Assembly (NCBI GenBank): GCA_002746565.1
Contig: PDPI01000025.1
Location: forward strand, 1-64,000
DNA from: Pseudomonadota bacterium
GTDB lineage: Bacteria > Campylobacterota > Campylobacteria > Campylobacterales > Campylobacteraceae
Direction: 5' to 3'
DNA length: 64,000 nt
Of the stretch, positions 38,473 to 48,821 are shown one piece after another (position 1 is the first letter of the stretch; each line of letters starts with the position of its first letter). Made by a program: the position numbers and the translations under genes. A model generated the notes under the pieces. The model was not told where the DNA came from. It searched no databases and saw only the letters and a list, made by a program, of their open reading frames with translations.

Positions 38473-39438
38473 TTATTTCATACGCCTTTGTCTATTTATT
38501 TCCTTTTTATGGGCTTTAAAGGTTTTGGTAAACACATGACCATTGTTTTTACTACTTTTATCCCTCATAAAATATAAAAAATCACTCTTTTTAGGAAAAA
38601 TAGCCGCATTTATAGCTTCTTTACTCACTACGCAGATGGGATAAGGGGGTAAGCCTGCGTATTTGTAGGTATTAAACCTTGTATCATCTTCTTCTATTCT
38701 TTGTGGGGTTATGGCTGTATGGGAATATTTTCCATAATTTAACGCCCCATCCATCTGCAATCTCATACCTTTTTTTAAGCGATTGTAAATAACTGAAGAG
38801 ACAAGGGGCATTTCCTCTTCATTGCCAGCTTCTTTTTGTATGATAGAAGCTATGATAAGATAGCGTTTCCATCTTTTTGTATCATAATTTTTAAAAATCC
38901 CCATTGATATTTTACTATGACTTATCTTTGATACATTCAAAAGATAAGAAATCAAACGCTCTTCATTAATGCCAATTGGAATACTATAAGTCTCTGGAAT
39001 TATAAGACCATCTTTTAGATCTGCCTTGCGGGCATAAATTTCAAGTAGTTTTTCATGGGATAGATTAAGCTCTTTTGAGAGCATCTTGAGTATAAACTCC
39101 GTAGTTTCTCCAGGATATATGATAACACCCTTAGTAGCAACCTTGGCTTTAGTTAAACGATAAAGAAAATCTCCCTTTGAAAGGTAAGTTTTACCTATAT
39201 CTATCCAACCCGCTTGGGGTTTTCCAAATAAAAAAAGTATATATTTATCAACTGGGTAATTTATATTAGGATTTACTTTACCCAAATATGATATAATTTC
39301 GCCTATACCGCCCTTTGGTATAAAAACCGTCTTAGTTGTATTTACACCCTGGGCAAGATATGAGGCAAATGACAAAAAGATGATAAGAATAAGCTCAAAA
39401 ATAGCAAAAAAATTATGGACAATTTTAATTTTACTCAT
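38473..39438 (-). CDS. mltG: Endolytic murein transglycosylase MltG
   Basis: A 321-residue YceG-like protein that cleaves nascent peptidoglycan glycan strands. After one N-terminal transmembrane segment (residues about 8-28) it has LysM-like and catalytic regions: YPGETTEFILKMLSKEL, IPETYSIPI (family EGYLFPDTY site), ASIIQKEAGNEEEMPLVSSV with the catalytic Glu, YNRLKKGMRLQMDGALNYG and NTYKYAGLPPYPICVVS. I use ATG 39438, preceded by AGGAG, instead of an open frame extending 93 codons further. This start lies inside the first codons of the divergent AsmA-like gene. Confidence 0.92.
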   Translation of the reverse strand: MSKIKIVHNFFAIFELILIIFLSFASYLAQGVNTTKTVFIPKGGIGEIISYLGKVNPNINYPVDKYILFLFGKPQAGWIDIGKTYLSKGDFLYRLTKAKVATKGVIIYPGETTEFILKMLSKELNLSHEKLLEIYARKADLKDGLIIPETYSIPIGINEERLISYLLNVSKISHSKISMGIFKNYDTKRWKRYLIIASIIQKEAGNEEEMPLVSSVIYNRLKKGMRLQMDGALNYGKYSHTAITPQRIEEDDTRFNTYKYAGLPPYPICVVSKEAINAAIFPKKSDFLYFMRDKSSKNNGHVFTKTFKAHKKEINRQRRMK

Positions 39439-41917
39439 AATACTCCTATTATCTTTTATCTTGATCCTAAAACACGGCATAAAAATCCAAGATTTCAGCA
39501 TACCAAAACTAACAATCAAGCAATTATATATAAAACTTGATAAAAAGTTAATAGTAAGCGCAGAAAAATTAGATCTAAGATTTAAAAATAGTAAAAAAAA
39601 CTCAAATGAAGAGCTAAAAAAGGTTATAAAGCAAATACCACTTTTGGACAAATTTTTCAAATCCATACACATAAAAGAGATGAACTTTGATGATAATAAA
39701 ATAAAACTTTTGTACAAAGATGATGTTTTTTACCTAGATACCAAATATTTATACATTGATACAAAAATCAAAAAAAGCAAAAATGACATAGAAGCTTGGA
39801 TATATTCTTTAATCCTCAAAGATTTTGACTTGCAATTGCAAGGGAATGTGCAGGGGAATATAAAGGATAAAAAGGTACTTTTTGGAGGTCGATTCTCAAG
39901 CCATGGTATAGATGGAGATGTTATATTATTGCTGGAAAATGATATATTAAACTATGCTATAAATACGGATAAATTTACAAGCCTAAAAGGCTTTATGGAT
40001 GCATTGGTTAAAAAAACAAAGCTAAGTCACGATATTGGCGATTGGATCTATAAAAAAATAGTTGCAAAAGAGTACAAAATAGAATTTTTAGAGGGCAAAA
40101 TAGATATAAAAAATAAAAAATTCTTTCCAAACCAAATAAAAGCTAAAGGAAGAGCAAAAAAAGCAAGTATAAAATTAAACGATGAAGTTGAACCCATCTT
40201 GGTTGAGCATGTAAATGTGGAACTAAAAAATGATACCCTATATTTTGAGTCTCCAATGGGAATTTATGAGGGTTTGGAAGTAAAAGAACCAAGAGTTCAT
40301 ATCTATAATGTACTAAGTAATGGGGCCGGAGCTGTCGTGAGATTGAATTCGGATATTCCACTAAATGAAGATGTTTTAAAAATCTTAAAATCCTATAAAA
40401 TAAATATACCAATCATCCAAACTAGCGGACTAACAAATACATTTTTAAACCTAGATCTAGGCTTTGAAAATATGGACCTTAAAGCCAATGGAATCTTTAA
40501 AATAAATCCATCAAAAGTGCAGATAAATGGAATTGAATTTTTTACAAATAAGGGCATTTTGGAATTAGATGGAACGAAAATGATTTTTACGGATGTAAAC
40601 TTACAATATAAGGATGTTTTCAATATAAATTCAAGCGGAATTTTAGATATAAACACCCTTCAATACAAAGGAAATGCCAATATCAAAAAATTGAATATCA
40701 ATTTTGAAGATCAAAATTTTCTAGATGCAAAAAATGAAAATATACCCATTTTTATGGAAAATAAAGGGGGAAATTTCCAAATTGATTTACCAAAATATGA
40801 AATAAAATTAAACTTTTCAAAACATTTAAATACCATAATAGCCTCAAACCTTTCTTTGATTCATCCAAATTCACCTTTTATGATAAAAAATGGCATTAAA
40901 GATGGAAATTTAAGTCTAAAAACAAAAGATTTTAAAGACTATAATATCAGGGCAAACATCACAAAAATGAAACCTTTCTTGGAAAAAAATGGTAAAAAGA
41001 TTGGGCATCTAAATTTAAACATAAAAACAAGTCCGTATCTAAATATAAAAGAGAAAAATAATGCCTTTGAGCTTAAAAATATAAATGGTGTAAATGTAGC
41101 AAACATAAAAGATCATAACTTACTAATCCATACAAATAAGATCAAAACCACCACCCAGAACAATAAAAAATTTCTCATAAAGGGGCAAAATAGCAATATT
41201 ATCTTAGAAGATTTAAACAAAAGTATTCTTTGCGATTCCTACACTATCGATTTATCCCAGAAGACTGTTTTAGATCTAACCCACATGCAAGGGGATTTAA
41301 ACTTTGAACAAGAAAAAAATAAGCTTATATTAAAGGCAAAAAAACTAAATAGTAAGTTTATCAACACATATTTAGGTAAGGAAATTTTCAAAGAGGGTAA
41401 ATTTTTCCTTAAACTAACTGGCGCAAATTTTGATAATCTAATGGGAGTTTTGCATATGGAAAATACCTTTGTAAAATCCTTTTCCTTCTATAACAATCTA
41501 ATTGCCTTTATAAATTCTATCCCCTCCCTAATGGCGTTTCAACAATTAAGCTTTAGCCAAAAGGGATATTCCATTAAAAGTGCAGATATTTTATTTAGCA
41601 AACTAAATGATACAATACAAATAAAAGCCATAAACATTAGGGGCATAGATGCGGACATTTTAGGAAAAGGAACGATCAATCTAAAAGATAATTCCATAAA
41701 TATGGACTTAAAACTTAAAACCTTTAAAGGGGTTAGCAATTTTATAAACAAAATCCCTCTAGTAAACCACATTTTGCTTGGAAAAGATAGATCAATACAA
41801 ACAGCCATAAAGGCAACTGGAACTTTAGAAAACCCCATCATACAAACTACCACAATAAAAGATATACTAACCATCCCATTTGATATCATACGAAGAACCA
41901 TGGGGATTTCATTTTAG
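39380..41917 (+). CDS. AsmA-like/DUF3971-type envelope protein
   Basis: An 845-residue protein. A transmembrane anchor (residues about 12-32, WTILILLIILLLSFILILK) is followed by a long, beta-rich periplasmic region and a C-terminal segment (IRGIDADILGKGTINLKDNS, then INKIPLVNHILLGKDRS) typical of YhdP/AsmA-type phospholipid-transport proteins. No in-frame start after 39380 precedes the anchor, so this start must be close to correct; its ribosome site is weak. The first 59 bp overlap the mltG start region on the other strand. Confidence 0.78.
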   Translation: MIRISSKIAKKLWTILILLIILLLSFILILKHGIKIQDFSIPKLTIKQLYIKLDKKLIVSAEKLDLRFKNSKKNSNEELKKVIKQIPLLDKFFKSIHIKEMNFDDNKIKLLYKDDVFYLDTKYLYIDTKIKKSKNDIEAWIYSLILKDFDLQLQGNVQGNIKDKKVLFGGRFSSHGIDGDVILLLENDILNYAINTDKFTSLKGFMDALVKKTKLSHDIGDWIYKKIVAKEYKIEFLEGKIDIKNKKFFPNQIKAKGRAKKASIKLNDEVEPILVEHVNVELKNDTLYFESPMGIYEGLEVKEPRVHIYNVLSNGAGAVVRLNSDIPLNEDVLKILKSYKINIPIIQTSGLTNTFLNLDLGFENMDLKANGIFKINPSKVQINGIEFFTNKGILELDGTKMIFTDVNLQYKDVFNINSSGILDINTLQYKGNANIKKLNINFEDQNFLDAKNENIPIFMENKGGNFQIDLPKYEIKLNFSKHLNTIIASNLSLIHPNSPFMIKNGIKDGNLSLKTKDFKDYNIRANITKMKPFLEKNGKKIGHLNLNIKTSPYLNIKEKNNAFELKNINGVNVANIKDHNLLIHTNKIKTTTQNNKKFLIKGQNSNIILEDLNKSILCDSYTIDLSQKTVLDLTHMQGDLNFEQEKNKLILKAKKLNSKFINTYLGKEIFKEGKFFLKLTGANFDNLMGVLHMENTFVKSFSFYNNLIAFINSIPSLMAFQQLSFSQKGYSIKSADILFSKLNDTIQIKAINIRGIDADILGKGTINLKDNSINMDLKLKTFKGVSNFINKIPLVNHILLGKDRSIQTAIKATGTLENPIIQTTTIKDILTIPFDIIRRTMGISF

Positions 41918-42064
41918 ATCAAACACCACGCATTTTTTAGCATTTTTTATCCAAAACAAATCCTTCTTTTTGGAAGAATTATACTTTCAAAAAGCTTTAA
42001 ATAAGTCAGTTATTATGTGTTTACTTGTATAATCACACTCCAAAAATCCAAAAAAAGACATTTT

Positions 42065-44092
42065 ATGCCACTGAGCAAATTAAACCAAGAACAACTAAAA
42101 GCCGCCACAGCACCCATGGGATATAACCTTATAATTGCAAGTGCAGGGACAGGAAAAACTTCAACCATCGTTGCAAGAATCGCCTATCTTTTAGAAAATA
42201 ATATAAAGGCTGAGAATATTTTACTCCTAACTTTTACCAACAAAGCAGCCGAAGAGATGATAGAAAGAGTTGGTTTATATTTTGATAAAAACATAGCCAA
42301 ACAAATCCGCTCAGGCACCTTTCATGCCATTAGTTATAGACTTTTAAAGGAAATGGGCAAAAATATAATCTTAAAACAAACAAAAGAGCTTAAAATGCTC
42401 CTAAAAACCATACATGCAAAGCGAAGATTTGACCATATAGATAACCAAAACAAACCCTACCAAGCAACAACCCTTTATGACCTTCATTCCCTATATCAAA
42501 ATTCTTGCCTAAATGGAAGTTTTAGCAAGTGGATAGAGGAGAATTATCCTTTACATAAGAGTTATTCACTCATTTATGAGGATATCATGGATGAATTTGA
42601 TGGGCAAAAAAAACATTTTGGATACGTGGATTTTAATGATTTGCTTTTAATGATGAAAGAACAATTGCAAAAAGGTGCTAGGATAAGCTTTAAAGAGATC
42701 CTAGTGGATGAATATCAAGATACAAATTCCCTCCAAAGTGCCCTAGTGGATAGTTTTAAGCCAAAAAGTTTATTTTGTGTGGGTGATTACGACCAAAGTA
42801 TTTATGCTTTTAATGGGGCAAATATAGAAAATATAGGCTCTTTTTCCACTCGCTATCAAAACGCCCTTGTGCATAATCTAAGTAAAAATTACCGCTCCTC
42901 AAAGCCTATTTTAAGCCTTGCAAATAGTGTGATAAAATTAAATCCTAGACTTTATCCAAAGGAGCTTGAAGTTACAAGAGAGGGCATTTTTGAGCCACCA
43001 AGACTTCTAGTGTATGAGGAGCTTTTTGACCAATACCAAGGCATAGCAAACCTTATAAAACAAAGCAAAGCTTCCCATGAAAATATAGCCGTGATATTTC
43101 GAAATAACTCAAGTGCAGATGGAATTGAGGCGAGTTTAAGGGAGATTGGCATTTCTTGCAAAAGAAGAGGAGGCATTAGTTTTTTTGATGCAAAAGAAGT
43201 TAAAGCCATGATAGATCTACTAACGATAATAGTAAATCCAAAAGATATGATGGCATTTATACATATTTTTGAATATGCTAAAAATATGGGACCCGCAATA
43301 GCTAAGGAAATCTTCGATGGACTTTATCTAATAGGACAAAAAGATGCCTCAAGGGGTTTGCTTAACCCAAAAGAAGGAATTTCACCATTTAAAAAATCAA
43401 AAACAAATTATCAATTGGGTTTATTTGATGTGGATTATTCCCTAGGAAGTGTTGGAAGGTTTTACAATCTTGGATTTGATGAGGATTTTTTGTCAAATCC
43501 CATCTTAAAACATGCAAAATTAAACGAAAATAGTGCCACCTATCTTTTTAATATATATAAAATTCTCAAAAACTCAAAACGTATCAAATCCCCCACAAAG
43601 CTCATTCAGACCTTACAAATATCACCTATTTTTAAGGCTATTTCAAATCTATTATCCACAAAAAGAGCTACCAAAAAGGATGGTAGTGTGGATAAAGAAG
43701 AAAAAGAAAAATCTCAAGAGAGAATTTTAAGGAAAATAAAACTTTTAGAAGATTTATCCAAAAACTACAAAGACCTAGAACCCTTCCTAAACACCCTAAC
43801 CCTAGGAAGCAATGAAATGAGCGAGGGCGAGGGAGTAAATCTACTTAGCATTCATGCGAGCAAGGGCTTGGAATTTGAAGAAGTTTACGTAGTAGATCTC
43901 ATGGATGGACGTTTTCCCAACCACAAGCTCATGAGCACAGGTGGAGGAATAGAAGAAGAGCGAAGACTTTTTTACGTCTCATCCACAAGAGCAAAGGACA
44001 AACTTTGCCTCTCATATGCAAAATATGATAAGATAAAAAGGTTAAGCTATAAGGGATCGCAGTTTTTAGAAGAAGCTGGGATGATTGGGTGA
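42065..44092 (+). CDS. UvrD/Rep-family ATP-dependent DNA helicase
   Basis: A 675-residue superfamily 1A 3'-5' helicase for DNA repair or replication restart. Motifs are LNQEQLKAA (Q motif), ASAGTGKTSTI (Walker A), LLTFTNKAAEEM, VDEYQDTN (DExx box), GDYDQSIYAFNGA (motif III), LSKNYRSS (IV), and the late LLSIHASKGLEFEEVYVVD plus RRLFYVSSTRAKDKL (V/VI). I start it at ATG 42065 (MPLSKLNQEQ), where homology begins, rather than at an upstream in-frame codon. Which of UvrD, Rep or PcrA it is cannot be settled from the sequence. Confidence 0.93.
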   Translation: MPLSKLNQEQLKAATAPMGYNLIIASAGTGKTSTIVARIAYLLENNIKAENILLLTFTNKAAEEMIERVGLYFDKNIAKQIRSGTFHAISYRLLKEMGKNIILKQTKELKMLLKTIHAKRRFDHIDNQNKPYQATTLYDLHSLYQNSCLNGSFSKWIEENYPLHKSYSLIYEDIMDEFDGQKKHFGYVDFNDLLLMMKEQLQKGARISFKEILVDEYQDTNSLQSALVDSFKPKSLFCVGDYDQSIYAFNGANIENIGSFSTRYQNALVHNLSKNYRSSKPILSLANSVIKLNPRLYPKELEVTREGIFEPPRLLVYEELFDQYQGIANLIKQSKASHENIAVIFRNNSSADGIEASLREIGISCKRRGGISFFDAKEVKAMIDLLTIIVNPKDMMAFIHIFEYAKNMGPAIAKEIFDGLYLIGQKDASRGLLNPKEGISPFKKSKTNYQLGLFDVDYSLGSVGRFYNLGFDEDFLSNPILKHAKLNENSATYLFNIYKILKNSKRIKSPTKLIQTLQISPIFKAISNLLSTKRATKKDGSVDKEEKEKSQERILRKIKLLEDLSKNYKDLEPFLNTLTLGSNEMSEGEGVNLLSIHASKGLEFEEVYVVDLMDGRFPNHKLMSTGGGIEEERRLFYVSSTRAKDKLCLSYAKYDKIKRLSYKGSQFLEEAGMIG

Positions 44093-44175
44093 TTTGTATA
44101 AAAAATTAGTATTTTATTTTCACTAAATACTAAAAGTGCTATAATCTCCCACAACAAATAATCAGGAGAGTAGAT

Positions 44176-44691
44176 ATGATGAAAAAATGGTTTTTAGTAG
44201 GCTTTATTTTTATGTCTTATAGTAGTTTTTTGTTTGCCCAATGCGAGGTTAAAGATAAAGATATATCGGGAAAATATGTGGGTGAATGCAAAAATGGATT
44301 AGCCCATGGGGTTGGAGTTGCAATAGGTAGGGATAGATATGAGGGTGGCTTTCAGAATGGCTACATTCAAGGAAAGGGGAAATATTCTTGGTTTAATGGC
44401 GATATTTACGAGGGGGATTGGGTTAACAATAAAAGAACAGGAAAAGGTAAATATATCTGGGCTAATGGTAGTTATTATGAGGGAGACTGGGTTAATGGAG
44501 TTAGAAATGGTTATGGCATCATAAAACTTTCTAAGATGGATCCAAATATAAAAGCTTACACCAAAGGAAGATGGCAAGGAGATTTTTTTGTTGGTCAAGG
44601 ATTATTTAGAAACAATAATTTCATTTTGGAATGCTCAAATAGGGTTGAGTGCCTTGAAAAACAAATAGAAGAAGAAAAGCGTAAAAAATAA
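44176..44691 (+). CDS. MORN-repeat exported protein
   Basis: A 171-residue protein with an N-terminal signal peptide (FLVGFIFMSYSSFLFA, cleavage likely after residue 21). Residues about 30-120 hold four MORN-type repeats, the clearest being DIYEGDWVNNKRTGKGKYIW and SYYEGDWVNGVRNGYGII. MORN repeats bind phospholipids or proteins and are common at membranes; the role here is unknown. GGAG precedes the start. A hairpin terminator separates it from convergent htpG. Confidence 0.88.
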   Translation: MMKKWFLVGFIFMSYSSFLFAQCEVKDKDISGKYVGECKNGLAHGVGVAIGRDRYEGGFQNGYIQGKGKYSWFNGDIYEGDWVNNKRTGKGKYIWANGSYYEGDWVNGVRNGYGIIKLSKMDPNIKAYTKGRWQGDFFVGQGLFRNNNFILECSNRVECLEKQIEEEKRKK

Positions 44692-44706
44692 AATTTTAAC
44701 ATAAAA

Positions 44707-44737
44707 ACCTCTACATGTAAAATTTACGTGTAGAGGT
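44707..44737. terminator. Bidirectional terminator between the MORN gene and htpG
   Basis: A 15-bp stem (ACCTCTACATGTAAA with TTTACGTGTAGAGGT, one G-T pair) with a 1-nt loop, 16 nt after the MORN stop and 9 nt beyond the htpG stop. It can serve both convergent genes. Confidence 0.75.
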
Positions 44738-44745
44738 AAATTATC

Positions 44746-46620
44746 CTATAGAGCCTTAGAAATTATCTTATTTAATCTCTTAGCAAATCCGCTCACATCA
44801 TCTATCTTCATGCCCTCGCTCATTTTGGCTTGATCTAGTACCAAATAAGCAACATCGTTTAGTAAAACATAGTCTTTGTTTTCAGATATTTTTACAAAAA
44901 TCTCATGCTCTGGGTTGATTTCTAGGATAGGTTTGATTTTTGGCAGATTGTCCTGTCCCATTTGTTTCATCATTTGTTGCATTTGGAAATCTGGGTCATT
45001 TTTATCGTAGATTAGGCATGATGGAGAATCACTTAAGCGATTTGAAATTTTTACATCTTTTACCTCATCTTTTAGTATTTCTTTGATTTTGACGATAATT
45101 TCTTTAAATTTATCCTCATTTTCTTTAGACCCTTTCTCATCTTGCTTTATTTCTTCATCCACGTCTGAATTATTTACAGCCTTTAGAGGCGTTTTATCGT
45201 ATTCATTTACCATTGGGATAACGATGGCATCTACTTCCTCATCAAGGAGTAAAACCTCTATATCGTTTTTCTTAAATCTCTCGATAAGCGGAGAATTTCT
45301 AAGCATTGCTTCATTCTCACCAGTTATATAATAGATGCTTTTTTGATCTTTTTTCATGTTTTGCTTATATTCTTTTAAACTAACAAGCCCATCTTTTTTA
45401 GAACTCTTAAAAAGCATAAGTTCCAAAAGTGCTTCTTTATTTTCAAAATCCCCGTAAAGTCCCTCTTTTAGAACCTTTCCAAAGACTTCATAAAATTTCA
45501 AATACTCTTCATAATCTTTTTCTTTTAACTTTTTAAGCTCACCCAAAATCTTCTTGACCGAAGCTTTTTTTATAGTCTCTAAGATGCGATTTTGTTGCAA
45601 AATCTCGCGGCTCACATTTAGTGGCAAATCTTCGGCATCTATAATTCCTTTTACAAACCTTAGATAGCTTGGTAAAAGTTCCTTTTCATCATCAGTTATA
45701 AAAACCCTTTTTACATAAAGCTTAACCCCTGGTTGATAATCCATTCTGTATAGATCAAAAGGAGCAGTGGATGGGATGTAAAAAAGTGTGGTGTATTCAA
45801 AGGTTCCCTCTGCCTTTGTGTGAGTCCAAAGAATTGGGTCTAAACTATCATGGGAAATTTGCTTATAAAAGGCTTTGTAATCGTCTTTTTTAAGGCTTGC
45901 TTTCGGCAATCTCCAAAGGGCTGAAGCTTTGTTTATTTGGACATTTTTGCTCTCATATTTGCCCTCTTCTCCCTCTTTATCGCTTGGAACATATTCTTCC
46001 TTGTCCATCCAAATGGGAAATGGAATATGATTTGAATATTTTGTGATAATACCCTCAAGCCTATAACTTTCCAAAAATTCCTTTTCATCATCTTTCATAT
46101 ATAAGGTTATTTCGGTTCCATGCTCTTCTTTTTTGCATTCTGTAATCTCATAACCATTTCCACCCTCGCTTACCCATTTATGGGCTGTTTTGGCATTTGC
46201 TTTTTTACTTATAACCTCTATTTTTTTAGCAACCATAAAAGCAGAATAAAACCCAACTCCAAATTGTCCTATAAGTGAGCTATCTTTTTTTGCATCGCCG
46301 CTTAGTTTTTCCACAAAACTTTTTGTGCCACTTCTTGCTATCATACCAAGATTATCTTGCAAATCTTTATTGCTCATGCCTATACCATTATCTTTTATGG
46401 TAAGTGTTTTTGCCTCTTTGTCCACAACTACATCTATGCGTGGAGTATAAGAAAGAAATTTAAATTTATCATCGGTTAGGGTTAGATAATTTAGCTTATC
46501 AAGTGCATCGGATGAATTTGAGATAAGCTCCCGTAAAAAAATTTCCTTATTTGAATAAAGCGAATGTATCATGAGATGTAAAAGCTGAGATACCTCGGTT
46601 TGAAATTCGTGTTTTGCCAT
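44746..46620 (-). CDS. htpG: Chaperone HtpG (Hsp90)
   Basis: A 624-residue Hsp90. N-terminal GHKL ATPase motifs are [31 protein letters not shown] and [17 protein letters not shown]; the middle domain has [21 protein letters not shown] and the catalytic-arginine region [14 protein letters not shown]. The C-terminal dimerisation domain follows. Length is normal for the bacterial protein. It is read alone. No CIRCE or clear HAIR element was seen upstream. Confidence 0.97.
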   Translation of the reverse strand: MAKHEFQTEVSQLLHLMIHSLYSNKEIFLRELISNSSDALDKLNYLTLTDDKFKFLSYTPRIDVVVDKEAKTLTIKDNGIGMSNKDLQDNLGMIARSGTKSFVEKLSGDAKKDSSLIGQFGVGFYSAFMVAKKIEVISKKANAKTAHKWVSEGGNGYEITECKKEEHGTEITLYMKDDEKEFLESYRLEGIITKYSNHIPFPIWMDKEEYVPSDKEGEEGKYESKNVQINKASALWRLPKASLKKDDYKAFYKQISHDSLDPILWTHTKAEGTFEYTTLFYIPSTAPFDLYRMDYQPGVKLYVKRVFITDDEKELLPSYLRFVKGIIDAEDLPLNVSREILQQNRILETIKKASVKKILGELKKLKEKDYEEYLKFYEVFGKVLKEGLYGDFENKEALLELMLFKSSKKDGLVSLKEYKQNMKKDQKSIYYITGENEAMLRNSPLIERFKKNDIEVLLLDEEVDAIVIPMVNEYDKTPLKAVNNSDVDEEIKQDEKGSKENEDKFKEIIVKIKEILKDEVKDVKISNRLSDSPSCLIYDKNDPDFQMQQMMKQMGQDNLPKIKPILEINPEHEIFVKISENKDYVLLNDVAYLVLDQAKMSEGMKIDDVSGFAKRLNKIISKAL

Positions 46621-46711
46621 TATTTTTCCTTAATTTTGTATATTTATTTTAAGTTTGGAATTTTAGCGAAATTGGGGTTAAGTTTCAAGGTTTTTGGCAA
46701 TTTTGATAAAA

Positions 46712-46981
46712 TCACTTAAAAAGTTGCGAATGGGTGCCTATTCTTATTAGTTTTAGATATCCATCTTCTATGGTGTATATTATTAGTAAATCACCGCTTA
46801 TATGAAATTCCCTATAATTTTTATAATTTCCCCTCAAACTATGATCCCTAGCCTCTTTTGGCAATTTTTCACTTTTAATCAATATTGACAAAAACTCAAG
46901 ATATTTTGCATAACATTGATCTGAAATCTGAAGCTTTCTATAATCTCTTAGAAAAGTTTTTGATCTAAATAATTTTAGCAT
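46712..46981 (-). CDS. YafQ/RelE-family toxin
   Basis: An 89-residue mRNA-interferase-type toxin of the RelE superfamily, YafQ-like. It starts MLKLFRSKTFLRDYRKL and has RDHSLRGNYKNYREFHISGD followed by LIIYTIEDGYLKLIRIGTHSQLF, with the conserved LxGxxxxxRExHI-xxDLLLIY pattern and a C-terminal His-Ser/x-Leu-Phe tail. I use the ATG at 46981 with GAGGAAAG upstream; it overlaps the antitoxin end by 17 bp. It would be neutralised by that antitoxin and cleave mRNA when freed. Confidence 0.9.
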   Translation of the reverse strand: MLKLFRSKTFLRDYRKLQISDQCYAKYLEFLSILIKSEKLPKEARDHSLRGNYKNYREFHISGDLLIIYTIEDGYLKLIRIGTHSQLFK

Positions 46982-47231
46982 TTCTTTCCTCTTTAAGCTC
47001 CTCCAAAGTCGAACTAACAAAGCCGTCCATGTTTTTAGCTTCCCTCATTGCACTAAGCGTTTTCTCATTTGGCACTTTAAGCTCAAAAGGTATGCCGCCC
47101 TCAGATCTAACTCTTGTTAAAAACATATTTATTGCTTGGGAAGTATTTATGCCCAAACTCTTAAAAATTTCCTCCACTTCAACCTTTAAACTGCTATCAA
47201 CCCTTGCCCTAACCACGCTATTTAATGCCAT
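46965..47231 (-). CDS. RelB/DinJ-family antitoxin
   Basis: An 88-residue antitoxin. The N-terminal ribbon-helix-helix (ALNSVVRARVDSSLKVEVEE, then LGINTSQAINMFLTRVRSEG) is typical of RelB/DinJ and would bind the operon promoter, while the C-terminal half wraps the toxin. ATG 47231 is preceded by AAGGAA. It lies upstream of, and overlaps, the toxin gene, giving a standard autoregulated operon. Confidence 0.92.
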   Translation of the reverse strand: MALNSVVRARVDSSLKVEVEEIFKSLGINTSQAINMFLTRVRSEGGIPFELKVPNEKTLSAMREAKNMDGFVSSTLEELKEERNAKII

Positions 47232-47549
47232 ATAAATTCCTTTTGTATTTTTGTGGTTCCATTGTAGCATTTATTGGCTACAAATGTCAATAATTTTACA
47301 TTTTATTTTATTGAAAAATTATAAATAAGATAGATATTTTTTTCGTCAAAATAAACAAAAATAAATCTAAAATTATTCTAGAAAAGCCCAAAATTAAAAC
47401 CCATGAAAACACTTCATACAAAACCACAGAGCGTAATTTTGTATATTTTTTACACTATCTTGAAAAATTTTATTCAATTTACATTTTTTACTTGACAATA
47501 AAAATGCAATTTTAGTATTATCTTGAAATTTCATAAAAAAAGGAAAAAC
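47232..47549. other. Intergenic region between the toxin-antitoxin pair and metY
   Basis: About 320 bases, very AT-rich, holding divergent promoters and no gene. The metY promoter is annotated separately. I saw no riboswitch-like fold that I could support. Confidence 0.5.
47492..47521 (+). promoter_or_regulatory. Sigma70-type promoter of metY
   Basis: TTGACA (47492-47497), an 18-nt spacer and TATTAT (47516-47521), 28 nt before the metY ATG. It would serve metY and probably cysK. Confidence 0.6.
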
Positions 47550-48815
47550 ATGGAACAACAAACCCTAGCACTTCACCATGCTTACGATAAGGATGCTTCT
47601 TTTCGTACTATGGCGGTGCCTATTTATCAAACAACTGCCTATGATTTTGGAACAGTCCAAAGGGGAGCTGATCTTTTTGCCCTAAAAGAGCTTGGACCAA
47701 TTTATACAAGATTAAATAACCCAACAACAGACGTTTTTGAAGCCAGAGTAGCAGCCATGGAGGGTGGGGCTATGGGTATTGCCACAGCAAGTGGACAAAC
47801 AGCGGTTTTTTATACCATAGCAAACTTGGCTGAAGCTGGGGATAATATACTAGTAGCAAAAAAGGTTTATGGTGGCACAACAAGCTTGGTAAACCATACC
47901 ATAAAAAGATTTGGTATAGAGACAAGACTTTTTGATCCCGATGAGGCTGAAGATTTGGAAGAATTGATTGATGAGAAAACTAAACTAATTTTGTTCGAAT
48001 CCCTCTCAAATCCGCAAATTTCCATCCCAAATGTTGAAAAAATCGTATCCATTGCAAATAAATACAACATCCTAAGTGTTTGTGATAACACCGTTGCTAC
48101 ACCCATACTTTTTAAACCCTTTGATTATGGGGTTGATATAGTCATCCATTCAACGAGCAAATACATGAGCGGTCAAGGACTTAGCATAGGAGGAATTGCC
48201 GTTGAAAGAAATAACTTGAACGAAAAAATCAAAGATAACCCAAGATATAAGCATTTTAACGAGCCAGATGAGAGCTATCATGGGCTTGTTTATACGGATT
48301 TGCCGCTGCCAAATTTTAGCCTTAGAATGAGACTTTCACTCATACGTGATATCGGCGGCGTTCCTGCGCCTTTTAACTCATGGCTTTTAATTCAAGGGCT
48401 TGAAACCTTGAGCGTTAGGATGAAAAAACACAGCAAAAACACCCTAAAAGTTGCAAAATTTTTAGCATCTCACCCAAAGGTTGAAAGCGTAGTTTATCCA
48501 GGGCTAAAAAATGACAAACAACATAAAAGGGCCATGAAGTATTTTAAAGATGGATTATGTTCGGGTTTACTAAATTTCAATACCATTGATGAACAAACTG
48601 CCATAAGGGTACTTGATAATGTTAAAATTTTCTCAATTGCCACAAATATAGGCGATTCAAAATCAGTCATAACCCACCCAACAAGCACAACCCACCAACA
48701 AGTCCCACTTGAAGAATTGGCAAAGGTTGGAGTAACTCCATGTTCGATCAGACTAAGCGTTGGACTTGAAGATCCAAAGGATTTGATAGAAGATCTAAAT
48801 CAGGCTTTAGGATAA
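47550..48815 (+). CDS. metY: O-acetylhomoserine sulfhydrylase (Cys/Met-metabolism PLP enzyme)
   Basis: A 421-residue PLP enzyme that makes homocysteine (methionine route) from O-acetylhomoserine and sulfide; some members also accept O-acetylserine. It begins MEQQTLALHHAYDKDASFRT and has PIYQTTAYDFGTVQRGADLF, GPIYTRLNNPTTDVFEARVAA, and the PLP lysine in VIHSTSKYMSGQGLSIGG. The late TSTTHQQVPLEEL and IRLSVGLEDPKDLIEDL are typical of the family. I use ATG 47550 (AAGG ribosome site). It is followed after a short hairpin by cysK, so sulfide assimilation is grouped. Confidence 0.93.
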   Translation: MEQQTLALHHAYDKDASFRTMAVPIYQTTAYDFGTVQRGADLFALKELGPIYTRLNNPTTDVFEARVAAMEGGAMGIATASGQTAVFYTIANLAEAGDNILVAKKVYGGTTSLVNHTIKRFGIETRLFDPDEAEDLEELIDEKTKLILFESLSNPQISIPNVEKIVSIANKYNILSVCDNTVATPILFKPFDYGVDIVIHSTSKYMSGQGLSIGGIAVERNNLNEKIKDNPRYKHFNEPDESYHGLVYTDLPLPNFSLRMRLSLIRDIGGVPAPFNSWLLIQGLETLSVRMKKHSKNTLKVAKFLASHPKVESVVYPGLKNDKQHKRAMKYFKDGLCSGLLNFNTIDEQTAIRVLDNVKIFSIATNIGDSKSVITHPTSTTHQQVPLEELAKVGVTPCSIRLSVGLEDPKDLIEDLNQALG

Positions 48816-48821
48816 TAAATA

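Noticed and set aside
39439..39717. N-terminal extension of mltG by 93 residues
   Set aside because: It is the complement of the AsmA-like gene's coding sequence; the ATG at 39438 has AGGAG and directly precedes the membrane anchor.
46621..46711. HAIR site upstream of htpG
   Set aside because: A CTTGAAACTT stretch resembles one arm, but no matching second arm lies at the required 7-nt spacing.
47232..47549. SAM or other sulfur-related riboswitch before metY
   Set aside because: The promoter lies only about 28 bases before the start codon, leaving no room for a riboswitch in the leader.
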